Of a stretch of DNA of 64,000 nt, positions 1 through 10,685 are shown in pieces. The notes beneath the pieces were generated by a model that saw nothing but the letters and a program-made list of their open reading frames with translations, ran no database searches and was not told where the DNA came from. Within the stretch, counting starts at the first letter, position 1. The number at the start of each line of letters is the position of its first letter. The translations under genes were made by a program, and so were the position numbers. Where the stretch lies: NCBI GenBank assembly GCA_019633425.1, contig WSUB01000043.1, positions 62,001 to 126,000 of the forward strand. The letters run 5' to 3'. The stretch comes from Tulasnella sp. 424 (taxonomy: Eukaryota; Basidiomycota; Agaricomycetes; Cantharellales; Tulasnellaceae).

Positions 1-1998
1 GTGTTTTCGACAGCCTTTCAATTGGCGAAAGGTGTGGCGAAAATGGGATGTTGTTTTCGGCTCGTCGGAAACGTAGTGTGAAAGAGGTGGCGTAAACGAG
101 TCTGTTTTCGCTCCCCCTTTCTTTCATCTTTCGCCCCGTTTCCCCCATTGCGAAAACCTGATTTCATTTTCGCCACCCTTTCGAGAAATCGAAAAAAGAG
201 CGAAAGCTGTCATAATATCAGCATTTTCGCCATCGTGTTGCATTGCTCGCGACGTCAGGGATTCAATCCGCCATCGATATTTCGAACCCAGCTGCTGAAT
301 TGACCCCACACAGAGGAAGTCGGCGATGTCCGGGATCCGAACGTGCGACGAATGTGAGAGAAATGACCATCCATGTCCAGGCCTAGGGCATGTTCGCATT
401 CGAAAACGGCACGTAGTTTTCGCGGCTAAAATCAAGCTGATTAGCTTGATTTTGGCGGGAAATGCTCAAGTCATGTTTCGGTTTCGGAAACGGCTCGAAC
501 ATGGCCTGTTCGTTCTCACACGTTGCCGCTTTGTTCTGAGCCGGAACACTTGCACTCTCCCCTTGTACACAAGGGAGGTCGCGGTAATGTCTCGGAATCC
601 GAACACGCGGCGGATGTCGCCCGTGTCCAGGACATATTAAAACATACGTAGCTCGCTCGTCGGATATCAGGCCGATTAGCCTATTTTAGCATGGAATGAT
701 CGCATCGTGTTTCGGCTTTGGTCCTTGGAAGTATCCCGACCAGGGCCCGCCCTTTCTCACACATTGCCGCCGCGTTCTGGGCCGGAACATTACCGCTGTC
801 CCCTTGTGTGTACGATGTTGAGAGAAATTTTCTTAATGGTTTCAGACTCGCGTCCACCCCAAAAAAACCACTACCAAGGGAGCGGGAATTAGAACTCTGC
901 CACATTCTAATCTGGAAGTTGTCCACCAGGGCAGGCCCTTCGCAAAGCTTTCTTTCGGCGTTCGCCGTTGTTCGGAGTTTCAGGCTCACATGTGAGATAG
1001 GCCGATGATTCTCATGGGTTATCGGTCAATTTGTCAGTCGTGGAATGGCTCTCCACGACTGATCAAGGCGGTCTGGAATGTGGATTTCCCACAAACCCCC
1101 GATGCATTTGGGTGAACCCTGGTTGCATTGGGTAGGCCAGATGCCTACTTTTCCGAGGCATTGGAGCTTTTTGAGGACAGGAGAGCTTCATAGCAGCTGG
1201 GTGAGCCTTGTCGAAGTCCTCAAAGATATCGAGGCGAGGCTATCCAACCGCCATAATCCCTACCATTTTGGCTGGGGTGAATCTCAGATCTAATAAGTCT
1301 ACATCGGGAAACAATCACTTAAGTGTCAATGGACATCACATGGTTCTACGTTGTGTATGGCGTGCCTAGCACGACCTTCATATGCGCGACGCCTGGCAGC
1401 GTTTCGCTCTCGTCAGCAGGGTATTAATTACTTGACAATTCGTCCAAGCCGCGACACCGCTGCGTTAAGTTCACCACCCCCTCGTTAAACTCTCCAATCC
1501 CGTAAAGTTCCTGATGCGAATCCCAGGCTTATGGCCACCAACCCCAAAAAACCATGGCCAAATCTGGAAGATGACAGCCCTCGTTCAACTGGTAGACCGT
1601 TTAGTGTTCCTCTGCCTTTGGGCGTATCTTTGCCTTTCTAATAACGTCTTAATGAGGATAAATCTTCTCGGTAAACTCAATCTACATATCCAGGAGTCGT
1701 CGGTACTAAAAGTGATTTCTAGGTCACGGACCTTGGCTAGATATCGGAATATATCTTGGGATTGCGGTACTACGGCCTACTTTGTAAGCCCTCACGCCTC
1801 GAAAGACACTGATCCAAGCATGACCCCTTTTCCCGTACAGGTTAATTCAGGCCGCTTTAAGTCCGAGATCTCTGCTATCTGAAGCCTGGTTTGAATTATG
1901 TTGTCACTGCCTGACAATCGGAATCGATATAGGTACCTCCTCTTTGCTTGAGGCAAAGGATAAACCACTATCAGAACTGATGATATTTTCGGTGATTA
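1..1998. other. Gene-poor left flank
   Basis: I see no convincing gene here. Open frames are short and lack protein-like motifs. The stretch from about 320 to 810 holds two diverged copies of one sequence, listed separately. The frame around 1514-1882 might contain upstream exons of the membrane-protein gene that follows, because that gene's visible frame opens without an ATG, but I could not join them with good splice sites. Confidence 0.5.
320..810. repeat. Degenerate tandem repeat, about 240-base unit
   Basis: Two adjacent blocks share the same series of words in the same order at an offset of about 240 bases: a CGGRATCCGAAC word (about 327 and 592), GTGTCCAGG or a variant, GATTAGCYT (about 439 and 674), GTTTCGG, CTCACACRTTGCCGC (about 513 and 755), GCCGGAACA and CCCCTTGT. 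The copies have diverged by many substitutions and small indels, so this is an old duplication. I see no terminal inverted repeats or coding capacity. Confidence 0.6.
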
Positions 1999-4045
1999 GT
2001 GTTCATCATTCGGCTTGCTATAGGAATTCCCTCGGCAGACGACTTCTACAACTCGCGGATCGTCCCACCATTTGACCAAGTATCGTTGGCTCTATTCTAC
2101 CTCGGGTTCACCCTTCTTTCCATCGACATTTTGGTCTCAATCGCGCTCTGTTTAATCTTCCTAACGGCCGCATTGCATGAAGTAGTTTCTAAAAGGAACT
2201 GGGCAGTGTGGCGCCGGAATGTTCGGGCTCTGGTAGAGCGTAACAAGGATGGTCTAGAGCCTCCCGACGGTGCCCTTACACAGCCAGCACAAGGCGGATC
2301 TACCTTGGGGGGTGCTAAAGAGTTCATTATTCAATGTCTCAAGTTCTTGGAGCAGCACACTCTGTTCAGAAGGGCTGCCAATGTCGAGCCCGCTTGGCTA
2401 GCCGCACTTCGCGGCACCATCGCACTGGCTGCAATCGTGGCGATTTTCGCCTTCGGGGCCCTCAACATATTTATCCTCCCAATGCAGCAATTTAATTATC
2501 CCCTCTCGAGAAAGGCCATTCCTCCTCCCATGCCTTATGAAACAGGCTTTGCGGATAGCATCTACGGACTAGTAGTAAGCACATACCGCCCATGCCAGTC
2601 GTTGACTACAAGTTGATTGAACCGCATTTTGAAGCGGTTAAAGCAGCTAAACTTTCAGACCCCTTATCAAGAACCTTACTGGAGTGACCTAGTTGGGGCA
2701 TACAGTCACGATATTGGCTCCTCCAACTTCCTTGACTGGTTTGGCGTGGCAAGTTCCTCACAATGTAAATAGATCGATGTCTTCGGTGCGATGTGGCATT
2801 AAACTCCTCTCTCCAGCTTATTGCGTATACGATGCCTTCTGGCGTTGGGATGATCTCACTTGGACAAGCGTGGATCTCGGGATCTGGTGGTGGTGCCAGG
2901 ATCTCAGTGGGTTTATACTTACGTTAGGGATCCGTTGAATTTTGGGGCTAATATATCGTGGCCCGACAACACAGCGATTCTGAACCCCGACGGCAGCGTT
3001 CCATCTATTCAACTGACCTGGGCAGGTCCACCAAGTGCAAACCCAACCCTAAGCAGCTACATCGCCAGCGTAGATATCTTCGATGATACCCATCCTTGGA
3101 TGGAGAGCTTTGGGGAATATCTAGTGTGGAATATTTCTACGGGCACTAGCACAAGACTGAACGTAGGCAAGAATGTGATCCATGCCCGGTCAGGGACCTT
3201 TCTCGAGATGGTCGGGCTCAAGGAGGTTGTGCCCTTTCCTTTGTTCGATGCTCACCAGACTCACCATACTACCGACAGGAACCTTTAGAAATAGTTGGTT
3301 ATCCTGTAGGTGAGTATTTTGTTATTTTGTTATTATGGTTTGGAATTGTTTACGTGGCGTTGGAACGATGTCTCGTTGACTAACGCCTGTTCTTTGCAGT
3401 CTCTGCAACTGCGGAACCGAGCTCGCAAACTACCATTCAAATAGTACCTTCATTTGGTGGCTTTTATAACAATCACATTGATGCATGGGAAGAATACATC
3501 GAACACACGATGCTTGGGGGCCTGGCATCGACCGGTAAGTAGCAATCCCCAGCCACGATGGTAGATTCTGATATAGGGCGACCCACCACAATTCCTCAGG
3601 TGGTCTGTATACAGCCTTCGACGTTGTTTTTGTATTGCTGTTTGGTAGATCCCTGGTCGGCCTCCTTTTTGGTGAGCGAGATACTTTAAAGGGACCTTGA
3701 GTGGTTCTTGAACCATCTCTGCTCGCAGGTAGCAAGCCACTGTCTCCTTTTGGATTCTTTGCACTAGTGCTTCGAGAAAAACTCCTCAGACGATATCCAG
3801 GTCTGAAAAATAACGATCGTTCCAAATGGTCTGAGGCGGTCTGCGATTTCCTGTGCGATTTCGTGCTGGATATGGGTCCGCAACAATCGACCTCAAGCAA
3901 TCAGGGCAACACTTTCAGTCACCCTACAAATAATAACCTGCAGACTACGAGGCGCGATAGGTCTGCAACGGAACCCGGCAACGAAACCCCAGTCGAGGAG
4001 GGCTTGAAGGAGGATCCGACGGGACTTCGCTCCAGCTTAGTGTGA
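1999..4045 (+). CDS. Multi-exon integral membrane protein of unknown function (5' end unresolved)
   Basis: The pieces read as one protein: two hydrophobic segments in the first visible exon (about 2080-2180 and 2400-2490), an exon with YWSDLVGAYSHDIG (about 2659-2764), a hydrophilic lumenal-type block (about 2890-3270), then GGLYTAFDVVFVLLFGRSL (from about 3599), which looks like a third membrane segment, then FGSKPLSPFG and a polar tail ending at a TGA at 4043-4045. A GG-(W/Y)-x6-FxxxFG segment followed by an FG-KPLSPFG motif is a pattern I recall from an Agaricomycete family of uncharacterised membrane proteins. Exon borders near 2574/2659, 2764, 3311/3401 and 3668/3727 have fair signals. 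The join between about 2817 and 2890 does not resolve into one frame, so a missed intron or a frameshift is possible. No ATG fits the visible start; upstream exons are probably missing. No function can be assigned. Confidence 0.45.
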
Positions 4046-4353
4046 TTTCAATTCGGTGTACCTATATAGAACTCTACTATGGCTATGAAAGAAAATTCTT
4101 GTGACGACATGCAGTATACCTTGCTAAGGAATGTACGACAACAATGTCTTCAGCCTTCTTCCCCGTCGCGCTGTAGCGCTTCGGCTTTACTTGCCGCTGT
4201 CGTTAGATGAAAAAAAGGATATCCACGTGCAGCTGCATAGAGCTCCCGTGTTGCTTCTTCGGGAGCGAGCAAATTCACAAGTGGTAGTGGAGGGCGCGTT
4301 AAGGATGGTGTAGACCGCGAACCGTCCTCTCTGAATAGTAAAGCGCCTGAATT
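4046..4353. other. Intergenic, nothing recognised
   Basis: Short stretch between the membrane-protein gene and the ETT1 fragment. Only short overlapping frames without motifs. Confidence 0.5.
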
Positions 4354-4821
4354 GCTGCGAAAGTAGCGCCACACTTATTTTCATCAAGCCAAGGATGTCA
4401 GACTCTGCTGCCAAGTCACCTAAACGACCTCGAGGCCTCCTCAAGTCCAAGAAAGCCGGGAAGGCAGCGGAAGATGATGAAGGAAGGAGTTCAAAGCGCT
4501 TAAAGACTGACCATGACGCTGGTATGATGCCGACAGTTCGGTTGACTCGACCCAGAAGCCGGATTTCACGTTGGAAGATTGGGAAGACTTGAAAGAACTG
4601 TTTGAAAAGGCTCTCGAGGCACTTGAAGGTAACTTACGGTCTGATACAAAGCTCTTTCTCGTGCAGCGGGCAGCTGACGGGCTGGATGTTTAGCGACAAT
4701 CCCCTGGTGGCCGCACCTCCGCTGCTTCGGGGGATTCTGCACGAATGCGATCGGTTTATTTGACATCATCCTGATCCTACCGCAGTATATGCATCGTCTC
4801 AAGACTCAAAATTGGCGTTCG
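4354..4821 (+). pseudogene. 5' fragment of ETT1 (truncated duplicate)
   Basis: This segment is nearly identical to about 6687-7146, which covers the immediate upstream region, exon 1, intron 1 and the start of exon 2 of the intact ETT1 gene downstream. Identity begins near GCTGCGAAAGTA and stops abruptly after TCAAGACTCAAAATTGGC. Within exon 1 an indel around 4515-4530 (GACGCTGGTATGATGCCGAC against GATGATGCCGAC in the intact gene) shifts the frame, and the intron-1 acceptor TTCAG|GTGAC has become TTTAG|CGAC. Only the first quarter of the gene is present. It cannot encode a functional protein. The copy is young enough that most bases are unchanged. Confidence 0.9.
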
Positions 4822-5167
4822 GTATTCTCTAGAGAAAGACCTTGATAGAACATTTCTAGATTACAACATCTCGGTGAACGAAAGGCCAGATCCTCAACCT
4901 CGTGGCTTGGCTTTTTTCCAGTGTAAAGTGGAAATGGTTTGGGGCAAGGGCAAAGTAGACGGGTATCGACGGAGGGATATATGTCTTTGGCCCGGAGCAT
5001 TCCCAAATAGGATACTCATCAGAGGAACCCCAAAACTTCGTAAACCTAAAATATGCTCAATCGCATGCCAGTCAATTCCTTTTACGGCCGGACACGTTTC
5101 AATATGGTGCAACGGGGGGTTCTATCTATGCATGCTTCGTAATCTCTGAGAGGGTCCATAAATCCCA
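4822..5167. other. Intergenic, 3' flank of forkhead gene
   Basis: Lies between the broken end of the ETT1 fragment and the stop codon of the minus-strand forkhead gene. No gene seen. Confidence 0.5.
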
Positions 5168-5752
5168 TCACTCGAGCGGGGTTGTCTGGGTCGTTACGTA
5201 AGATACTGTGATAGGCATAAGCAAAAGGAGTTCGATTGATCCCTCAAGTGCAAGTGGAATTCTCCGGCTGGGATTCAGGCTCCATAACCCGCCTCTGCCG
5301 GGTATACCGCGGGTACGAGGCTTCCTAACGAACGAGGCGCTGCGTGAAAGAGTATGTTTGACGTTTTCCCTAATGAAGTTGGAACATGAGTGGTCGCCCG
5401 CAATGGAAACTGGGGTGAGGTGTCAACGAGTGACTTACACTAGTCGTTGGTATCCCGCTTCCCCCTCATAGTGAGCTGGGAACATCAGCCGAATGATATC
5501 CCGTATCTCGTGCGCACGAAAATCTCCGCGGCTGAGGATCATTCGTATTAATGCACAAATCGACGGCTCTGGAGCGACCCCTCGCCAGTGCAGCGTCGCA
5601 ACTTGAAAGAGCTCCCGAGCCAGAATGGCCAGGTCTACCTTAGGACGAAAATGGTCCTTCTCTAAGGCAAAGCTTTCAGCCAGAGTTATCCATGATCAGA
5701 CGACCCACGAACCTTGAACTGAGCCCCGTTGGTATAGAGCGTAACTATCCAT
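5168..5752 (-). CDS. Small divergent forkhead-domain protein
   Basis: No long open frame marks this gene; it appears only when three exons are joined: 5752-5713, 5661-5439 and 5369-5168 (465 bases, 154 residues, frame closes exactly). Introns of 51 and 69 bases have GTTCGT...TTAG and GTAAGT...TTAG borders. Residues of about 45-115 follow the forkhead pattern: a helix with ALIRMILSR, a second helix with IRDIIRLMFP, then a variant of the NSIRHNLS recognition helix reading ENVKHTLSRSASFVRKPR, and finally GRGGLWSLNP where forkheads have GKGGYWTLDP. Forkhead domains bind DNA as winged helices in the nucleus. Here the usual W-x-NS is replaced by Y-x-x-x-VEN, so binding may be altered. The protein is little more than the domain. 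A TATAAAG lies about 105 bases before the ATG. A longer N-terminus cannot be excluded. Confidence 0.65.
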
Positions 5753-6686
5753 TTCTGGTGATACCAGATGAGTATGTCTTGATTGCGGGACGGAGGTCGG
5801 TTTCAGGAGGTGCTACTTGAGAGGGATGACTCTCGGAGCGTCGGTTTCGAGCTTCCTTTATACCGTTGGGCGCACATGCGGATATTAAAGCAGCGGCTCG
5901 AGGGTGATGATAGATAGAGTAATTCGAGTGCTCCAAATAGAGCCCTTCTGACAGGGTTGAGCAAAAGATGATGTCGGCACGCCTTTCCAGATAGTTTGCG
6001 TCGACTTCGATCGACGTATCCTGAAAACCTTTGCACAGCATCTGAGGTGGGGTCCTGGCTTCCTGATGTAGTAAATGATCTTTCTGAATTGGTGGTCTGG
6101 ACGTGCAAGGGGAAGAATGGTTCGGAACTTGGAAGGGGCTTGCTTGCCTCGCGGCTAGCGCGGCGCCGGGGGGGAGTGGACTACTCAATTGCTTCTCGAG
6201 GACCCTGTAGCTACCAAAAAGGATGGGCAGAAATATATATACTTTGGTCTGGTCAACTTTCGGACACACAGCGCGAAGCTTGGTCTAAGCGCGATTGATC
6301 TGATGCTTTGGAATACCGATATCTGGAGCTCAAGGCCGCGGAGAGTTTGAACAAGGGCATCTTCGTTGGAGAGCCTTGCCAAGGTCAGCAGTCAAATGCA
6401 AAAAAACCGGACCGAGAGATAGGTATAGTTTCCTCGATGCGAGTTAGATTGCGGTGAAATCCCAAGAGTATGGAATAGTGATGGCCAACCAAAGGATCAA
6501 CATGGCGGGTGATAAGACTCATCTCTCTTTTCATGTTCGCGCTATGCCTCGAGCACCTATGGAATACAGCAAAGCACCTTTGGACGCAGTAAAACAGCGT
6601 CCGGTCTAATCCAAAGCTTTTAAAGTTGGGTTTAGATAGTGTATAGATCCTTGAGCTGCACTTCGCGGAAAATTAGTCTTCACGTG
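5753..6686. other. Shared upstream region of forkhead gene and ETT1
   Basis: This is the gap between two divergently transcribed genes. It contains a TATA element for the minus-strand gene and otherwise only overlapping open frames on both strands that carry no recognisable domain. Confidence 0.5.
5856..5862 (-). promoter_or_regulatory. TATA box of the forkhead gene
   Basis: TATAAAG on the minus strand about 105 bases upstream of the ATG at 5752. Distance and sequence fit a fungal core promoter. It supports the proposed short first exon. Confidence 0.4.
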
Positions 6687-6726
6687 CTGCGAAAGTACCG
6701 CCACACTTATTTTCATCAAACCAAGG

Positions 6727-8149
6727 ATGTCAGACTCCGCTGCCAAATCGCCTAAACGACCTCGAGGCCTCCTCAAATCCAAGAAAGCCGGGAAGGCAGC
6801 GGAAGATGATGAAGGAAGGAGTTCAAAGCGCTTAAAGACCGATCATGATGATGCCGACGTTTCGGTTGACTCGACCGAGAAGCCGGATGTGACATTGGAG
6901 GATTGGGAAGACTTGAAAGAACTGTTTGAAAATGCTCTCGAGGCACTTGAAGGTAATTTAGGGGTTGATATAAAGCTCTTTCGTGTGTAACGGGCGGCTG
7001 ACTAGACTGGATGTTCAGGTGACAATCCCCTGGTGGCCGCACCTCCCCTACTTCGGGGAATTCTGCACGAATGCGACCGGTTTATTCGACATCATCCCGA
7101 TCCTACCACAGTATCTGATTTGTCTCAAGACTCAAAATTGGCATTCGCTGCCATCCACGGTTCAGCTTTGTTTTACATGGCACGAATCATCTCTGCCCAG
7201 CCGGACATAGCTTCCGCTGGAGAACCGCAGGGCTCTTCAAGTTGGTTCGAAGCGGCCCTGAAAATATTTGAATCCGCCACGGAGGGCCGTGATGAAGACG
7301 CTACGGAAACGGAGTCAGATAAGACTTGGGGAGCTCGGTTGGAGTTTACCTGGGGTCTCGCCATCCTTGAAGAACAGGACGAGAAAGCCGATGCGGACGA
7401 CGAGGACGGAGAAAGAATCCAGCAGAAAATAGACTCAGCGGCAAGTCACTTTTCCAAGGGCGCCCAGAGTCTCACCGTCCCACCTTCAAGTGACGGTCCG
7501 GCCCCCAAATCTCTTATCCCACTCCGCCCTGCACAAATACTTATCACCGCCGCAGATGCCCTATACGCCGCCTGTCAAGAAAGTATAGACGAACCCGGAC
7601 AAGCACGGAAACGGTACAATTACGTGCTCGAAAATCTGTTGTCTTCGCAATTCGACGATTCGCCGACCACGACTGATCATGAGCGCTCCGAGTTGGCTCT
7701 GCTCCGGGGGAAGTGCTTCTCGGAGATTGCGACAAGCTACGTGGAGGAGTGTGAAGACGGTTTGGCTGAGGAGGATGATACAGCATGGAACTCGGACGCC
7801 GCTAAAGCTGGACGAGAGGCGTTTAACACAGGTAAGCCCAATCGGCCTGTCCCGAACCCCCGGAGAACAGCTCCGCTCACTGCCCGTAATCTTTGAAGCT
7901 ATCGAACTATTCAGAGGCGCACTGAAAGCGTCCAATCAAGAGGAACAAGACGAGGAATCGGAGGCCAAAGCCTTGGTGGGTGATTCTCCCATTTGCTTAC
8001 CAGCAGTTCCGCTGACAGTCATGCTACTTCGACAGCTCGGTGAAGCTCTCCTAGGACTCGGGAACCTCACAGCAGACGAAAAGGCCCGCGAAAAGCTGTA
8101 TTCCGAAGCGAAGGAGTACGGCGTGGACGTTGATGCTATGGACGAATAA
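6727..8149 (+). CDS. ETT1: Ett1/Nro1-like nuclear protein (enhancer of translation termination)
   Basis: Exons 6727-6952, 7019-7831, 7899-7975 and 8036-8149 join in frame to about 409 residues, close to the roughly 410 residues of yeast Ett1. The N-terminus is short, basic and lysine-rich (SPKRPRGLLKSKKAG), as expected for a nuclear protein. It is followed by an acidic stretch and then by GILHECDRFIR, which matches the conserved G(I/V)HECDRLLR motif of the Ett1/Nro1 family at the same place. The remainder is helical and TPR-like, ending in YSEAKEYGVDVD. In yeasts Ett1 affects stop-codon readthrough and Nro1 controls the Ofd1 prolyl hydroxylase, binding partners through its TPR-like repeats. 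The last intron (7976-8035) is 60 bases with no in-frame stop, so retention would still give a protein. A truncated copy of the 5' end lies 2.3 kb upstream. Confidence 0.75.
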
Positions 8150-8717
8150 CTCTCCACTTGACCAAACCCTTACTACTCCCCACTCATCCACTCCCATGCA
8201 CAACTTTGAGTTGCAAAGAAAAAAATGGATAGCATTTGGTCCACCGAGGAATAATAAATAAGGGCGTTTTCGTGGGATCTGGAGAAATTGTTCAACGTGA
8301 ACAAGAAAAATGTGACAAGCGACAACCTCGACAAGCTAGGTACACCTAGTGAGCGAGAGGGGAGGGAGCGTCCAAGACGCAAAAAGATAACATCAACACC
8401 ACTAACCGATGGCGACATTAATAGAAGGTATAAAGACGGAAGTCAAAAAGAAAGGGGAAAAAGCAAGAAAGGTGCGAGAGAGATCGACCAGCGAAGGGGG
8501 GCAACATGGCACCAACGAAGTCAAAGGAGTATTGAACACCAAAGAGAAGAGATAGAAAAGTAGGTTCCAGGAGGCCCTCCACTATTAACAACCTCAATCG
8601 AAAGAAAAGAAAGAAAAGGGGGGTAATCGTGGGGTTGGAAAAAAGAAAAAAAGAGAAACACAACAACACACAATACAGCCTGAGCGTCAGGGGATTCAAA
8701 CAGCGAGTGATCCTCAC
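8150..8717. other. Convergent 3' region with purine-rich tract
   Basis: Lies between the ends of ETT1 and the minus-strand membrane-protein gene. Bases 8430-8660 are very purine-rich on the plus strand (runs of AAAAGAAAAAAAGAG type). No gene seen. Confidence 0.5.
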
Positions 8718-10323
8718 TTAAATTCCACCATAGGCATCATCTTCGTCGTAGAGGCTCCTCCTGTTATTGGCAGCCTGGTGAGCGTTGGCAGCGGCGGGAG
8801 TGCCGTGCTGTTGTTGGCCTTGGGCGGGCTGCTGAGGCTGGTTAAGCGTAGAGTACGCGGTCGACAACTCCCTTCCACCAGCAGGAGTTTCGTTAACAGG
8901 AGTGAGACCTCCATTCAAGGCCTTGCTGATCTCATTGTACTGCTGTTGCTGGAACGGGGTGACGCTCTGGTGACGACCGTCGTATTGCGAACCCTCTGCC
9001 GGAGAAGCGACGTGATCATGTCCCTGCTGCTGCTGCTGCTGTTGCTGCTCGTACTCGCTGCCAGGGCCACGAGCTGCGCCCAATGGCGCGGAGGGCTTCC
9101 TGGTCAACTGCGATTGCTGATACTCGTTCGGGGGAGTGTAGCCGTACGCAGCACCGGCGACGTACGGGTGACCTCCTGCAGCGTACTGCTGGTCGTAGCC
9201 CGCTCCATATTGGTCTTGGCCATAGTACCCGTTGTTGCCGTAGTTGTTGTAGTACTGATCTTGCTGGCCATAGTATCCATTGTTCACGACTTCGCCGACG
9301 CCATATGCGGGCTGAGCCTGGCCACGGCGTTCGACCATGCTAGGCGGGCGAGGAGTCGCGGAGGGCTGGTCCATGTTGCCGCGAGCCAAGGCCATGGCGT
9401 TCTGCGAGCCCATGGGTGGCTTCTCGTCCCAGTTATCGTTAATGGCGACGCTGTTGCGAACGAACTCGGACCGGTCGAATTCATCCTTCTTGCGGAATGC
9501 ACGGCGGAAGAAGTCTGTAATGGGACGAGGTGTTTAGATGTCGGCAAATAGAGAGAAGTAAGGATACTCACAGCCAGCAATGGCGGCGAGGGCGACCACG
9601 CCAATGAGACCACCTCCAATGGCACCGACTAAGGGACCGATTTGAGGACCAGAAGAAGAAGCCTGCGCAGAGGCAGTAGCACTTGCGGAATCCGACGAGA
9701 GCGATGCAGTGCCAATGGTAGGATTAGCGGCGCTGTAAACGATTGGGACAGATGCCGTTGTGGGCTACACATCAAGTTGTGAAAAAAAAATCGGGGGGCA
9801 GCCGTTAGTCACATGGTGCCGAGTGAGAAAGGGACGCAGACCCGGAAGAAAACGAAACCCCGGTTCTTTGTCTCACTCACAATTTGATTGATGACCGACG
9901 CGGTAGTTGGTAGCACATTGAGGGGAGTGGTCGTAGTTGTAGTTACGATTACCGCAGAGCTCGTGGTTGTGGTAGACGAGCTCGACGCTGGAGTGGTCGT
10001 CGTCGTCGTCGTTGTGGTCGGGGCTGGCGGGGTGGTGGTAGTCGTAGTAGTAGCGGCGACTGTTCGAGAGATGGCTGCCGAGGTAGTTTGCGCGGTAGTG
10101 GTGGTTGCAGCAGCTGTAGGGACGATGCATGAGCACTATGCTGGAGGAGCAAGAGCTGCGAACAATGCTAACCTGAGCTGGATGACCCATTGTTGCCGTT
10201 GTTATTGTTGTTTCCGTTTGGGCCGTTACCACTATCGTTGTTGTTATCCTGGCCATTCTGGTTGGGGACGAAGCCTTCAGCTCTCTGCTTGTTATGGTGA
10301 TGGCGAGCAGGGGATTGACGCAT
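8718..10323 (-). CDS. Single-pass membrane protein with Ser/Thr-rich ectodomain and Q/Y-rich cytoplasmic tail
   Basis: Exons are 10323-10173, 10113-9881, 9764-9572 and 9514-8718, all with good splice sites. The order is an Asn-rich N-terminus, a long Ser/Thr/Val-rich low-complexity stretch, then the membrane helix GPLVGAIGGGLIGVVALAAI followed at once by FFRRAFRKKDEFD, a basic stop-transfer motif. The tail contains a Tyr/Gln/Gly-rich region (YYGQ-type repeats), a pure polyglutamine run of eight (CAG/CAA codons at about 9025-9050) and ends in DDAYGGI. The layout resembles fungal wall-stress sensors of the Mid2 type and the SKG6/Axl2 group: glycosylated stalk, one helix, signalling tail. No signal peptide is visible at the chosen ATG, so an upstream exon encoding one may be missing. 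No WSC or other named domain is seen. Function is inferred from architecture only. Confidence 0.65.
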
Positions 10324-10685
10324 TTTCCAAAGACGGTATGGGGGTGTCGGTGGATAAAAAGATTAAGTTTTACAAGCGAACGAGGGAAGAGAACAAGCGA
10401 GTGGAAATTGTGAAAAGAGTGTGAGGTGTCGTTGGCTGCGTTGAGGGTACGAGACGCAGCGGTTGGACTGGATGGAGATCGCTTTGGAGTTGGGGAGAGA
10501 GCACGAAAAGACGGGGAGGGAAAGGATCACGTTGCACTGGTCCCAGACAGAACACTCCCACCTTGGCCGTCGCAACCAACTCCCACGACGCCACAGCTCG
10601 GAACCTCGATACCGCATTTTCCGAAAATAGTCCACTCAATAAAAATAGAAGTCTAGCACTACACAACACACACAACAAAGGTCGA
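10324..10685. other. Upstream region of the membrane-protein gene
   Basis: About 360 bases between the 3' end of the RNase H2C gene and the start of the membrane-protein gene, both on the minus strand. A missing signal-peptide exon could lie here, but I found none with good splice sites. Confidence 0.4.

Noticed and set aside
8778..9551. 257-residue open frame antisense to the membrane-protein gene
   Set aside because: Leu/Val/Arg-rich mirror of the Gln/Asn/Ser-rich tail on the other strand; no domain and no splice or promoter signals of its own.
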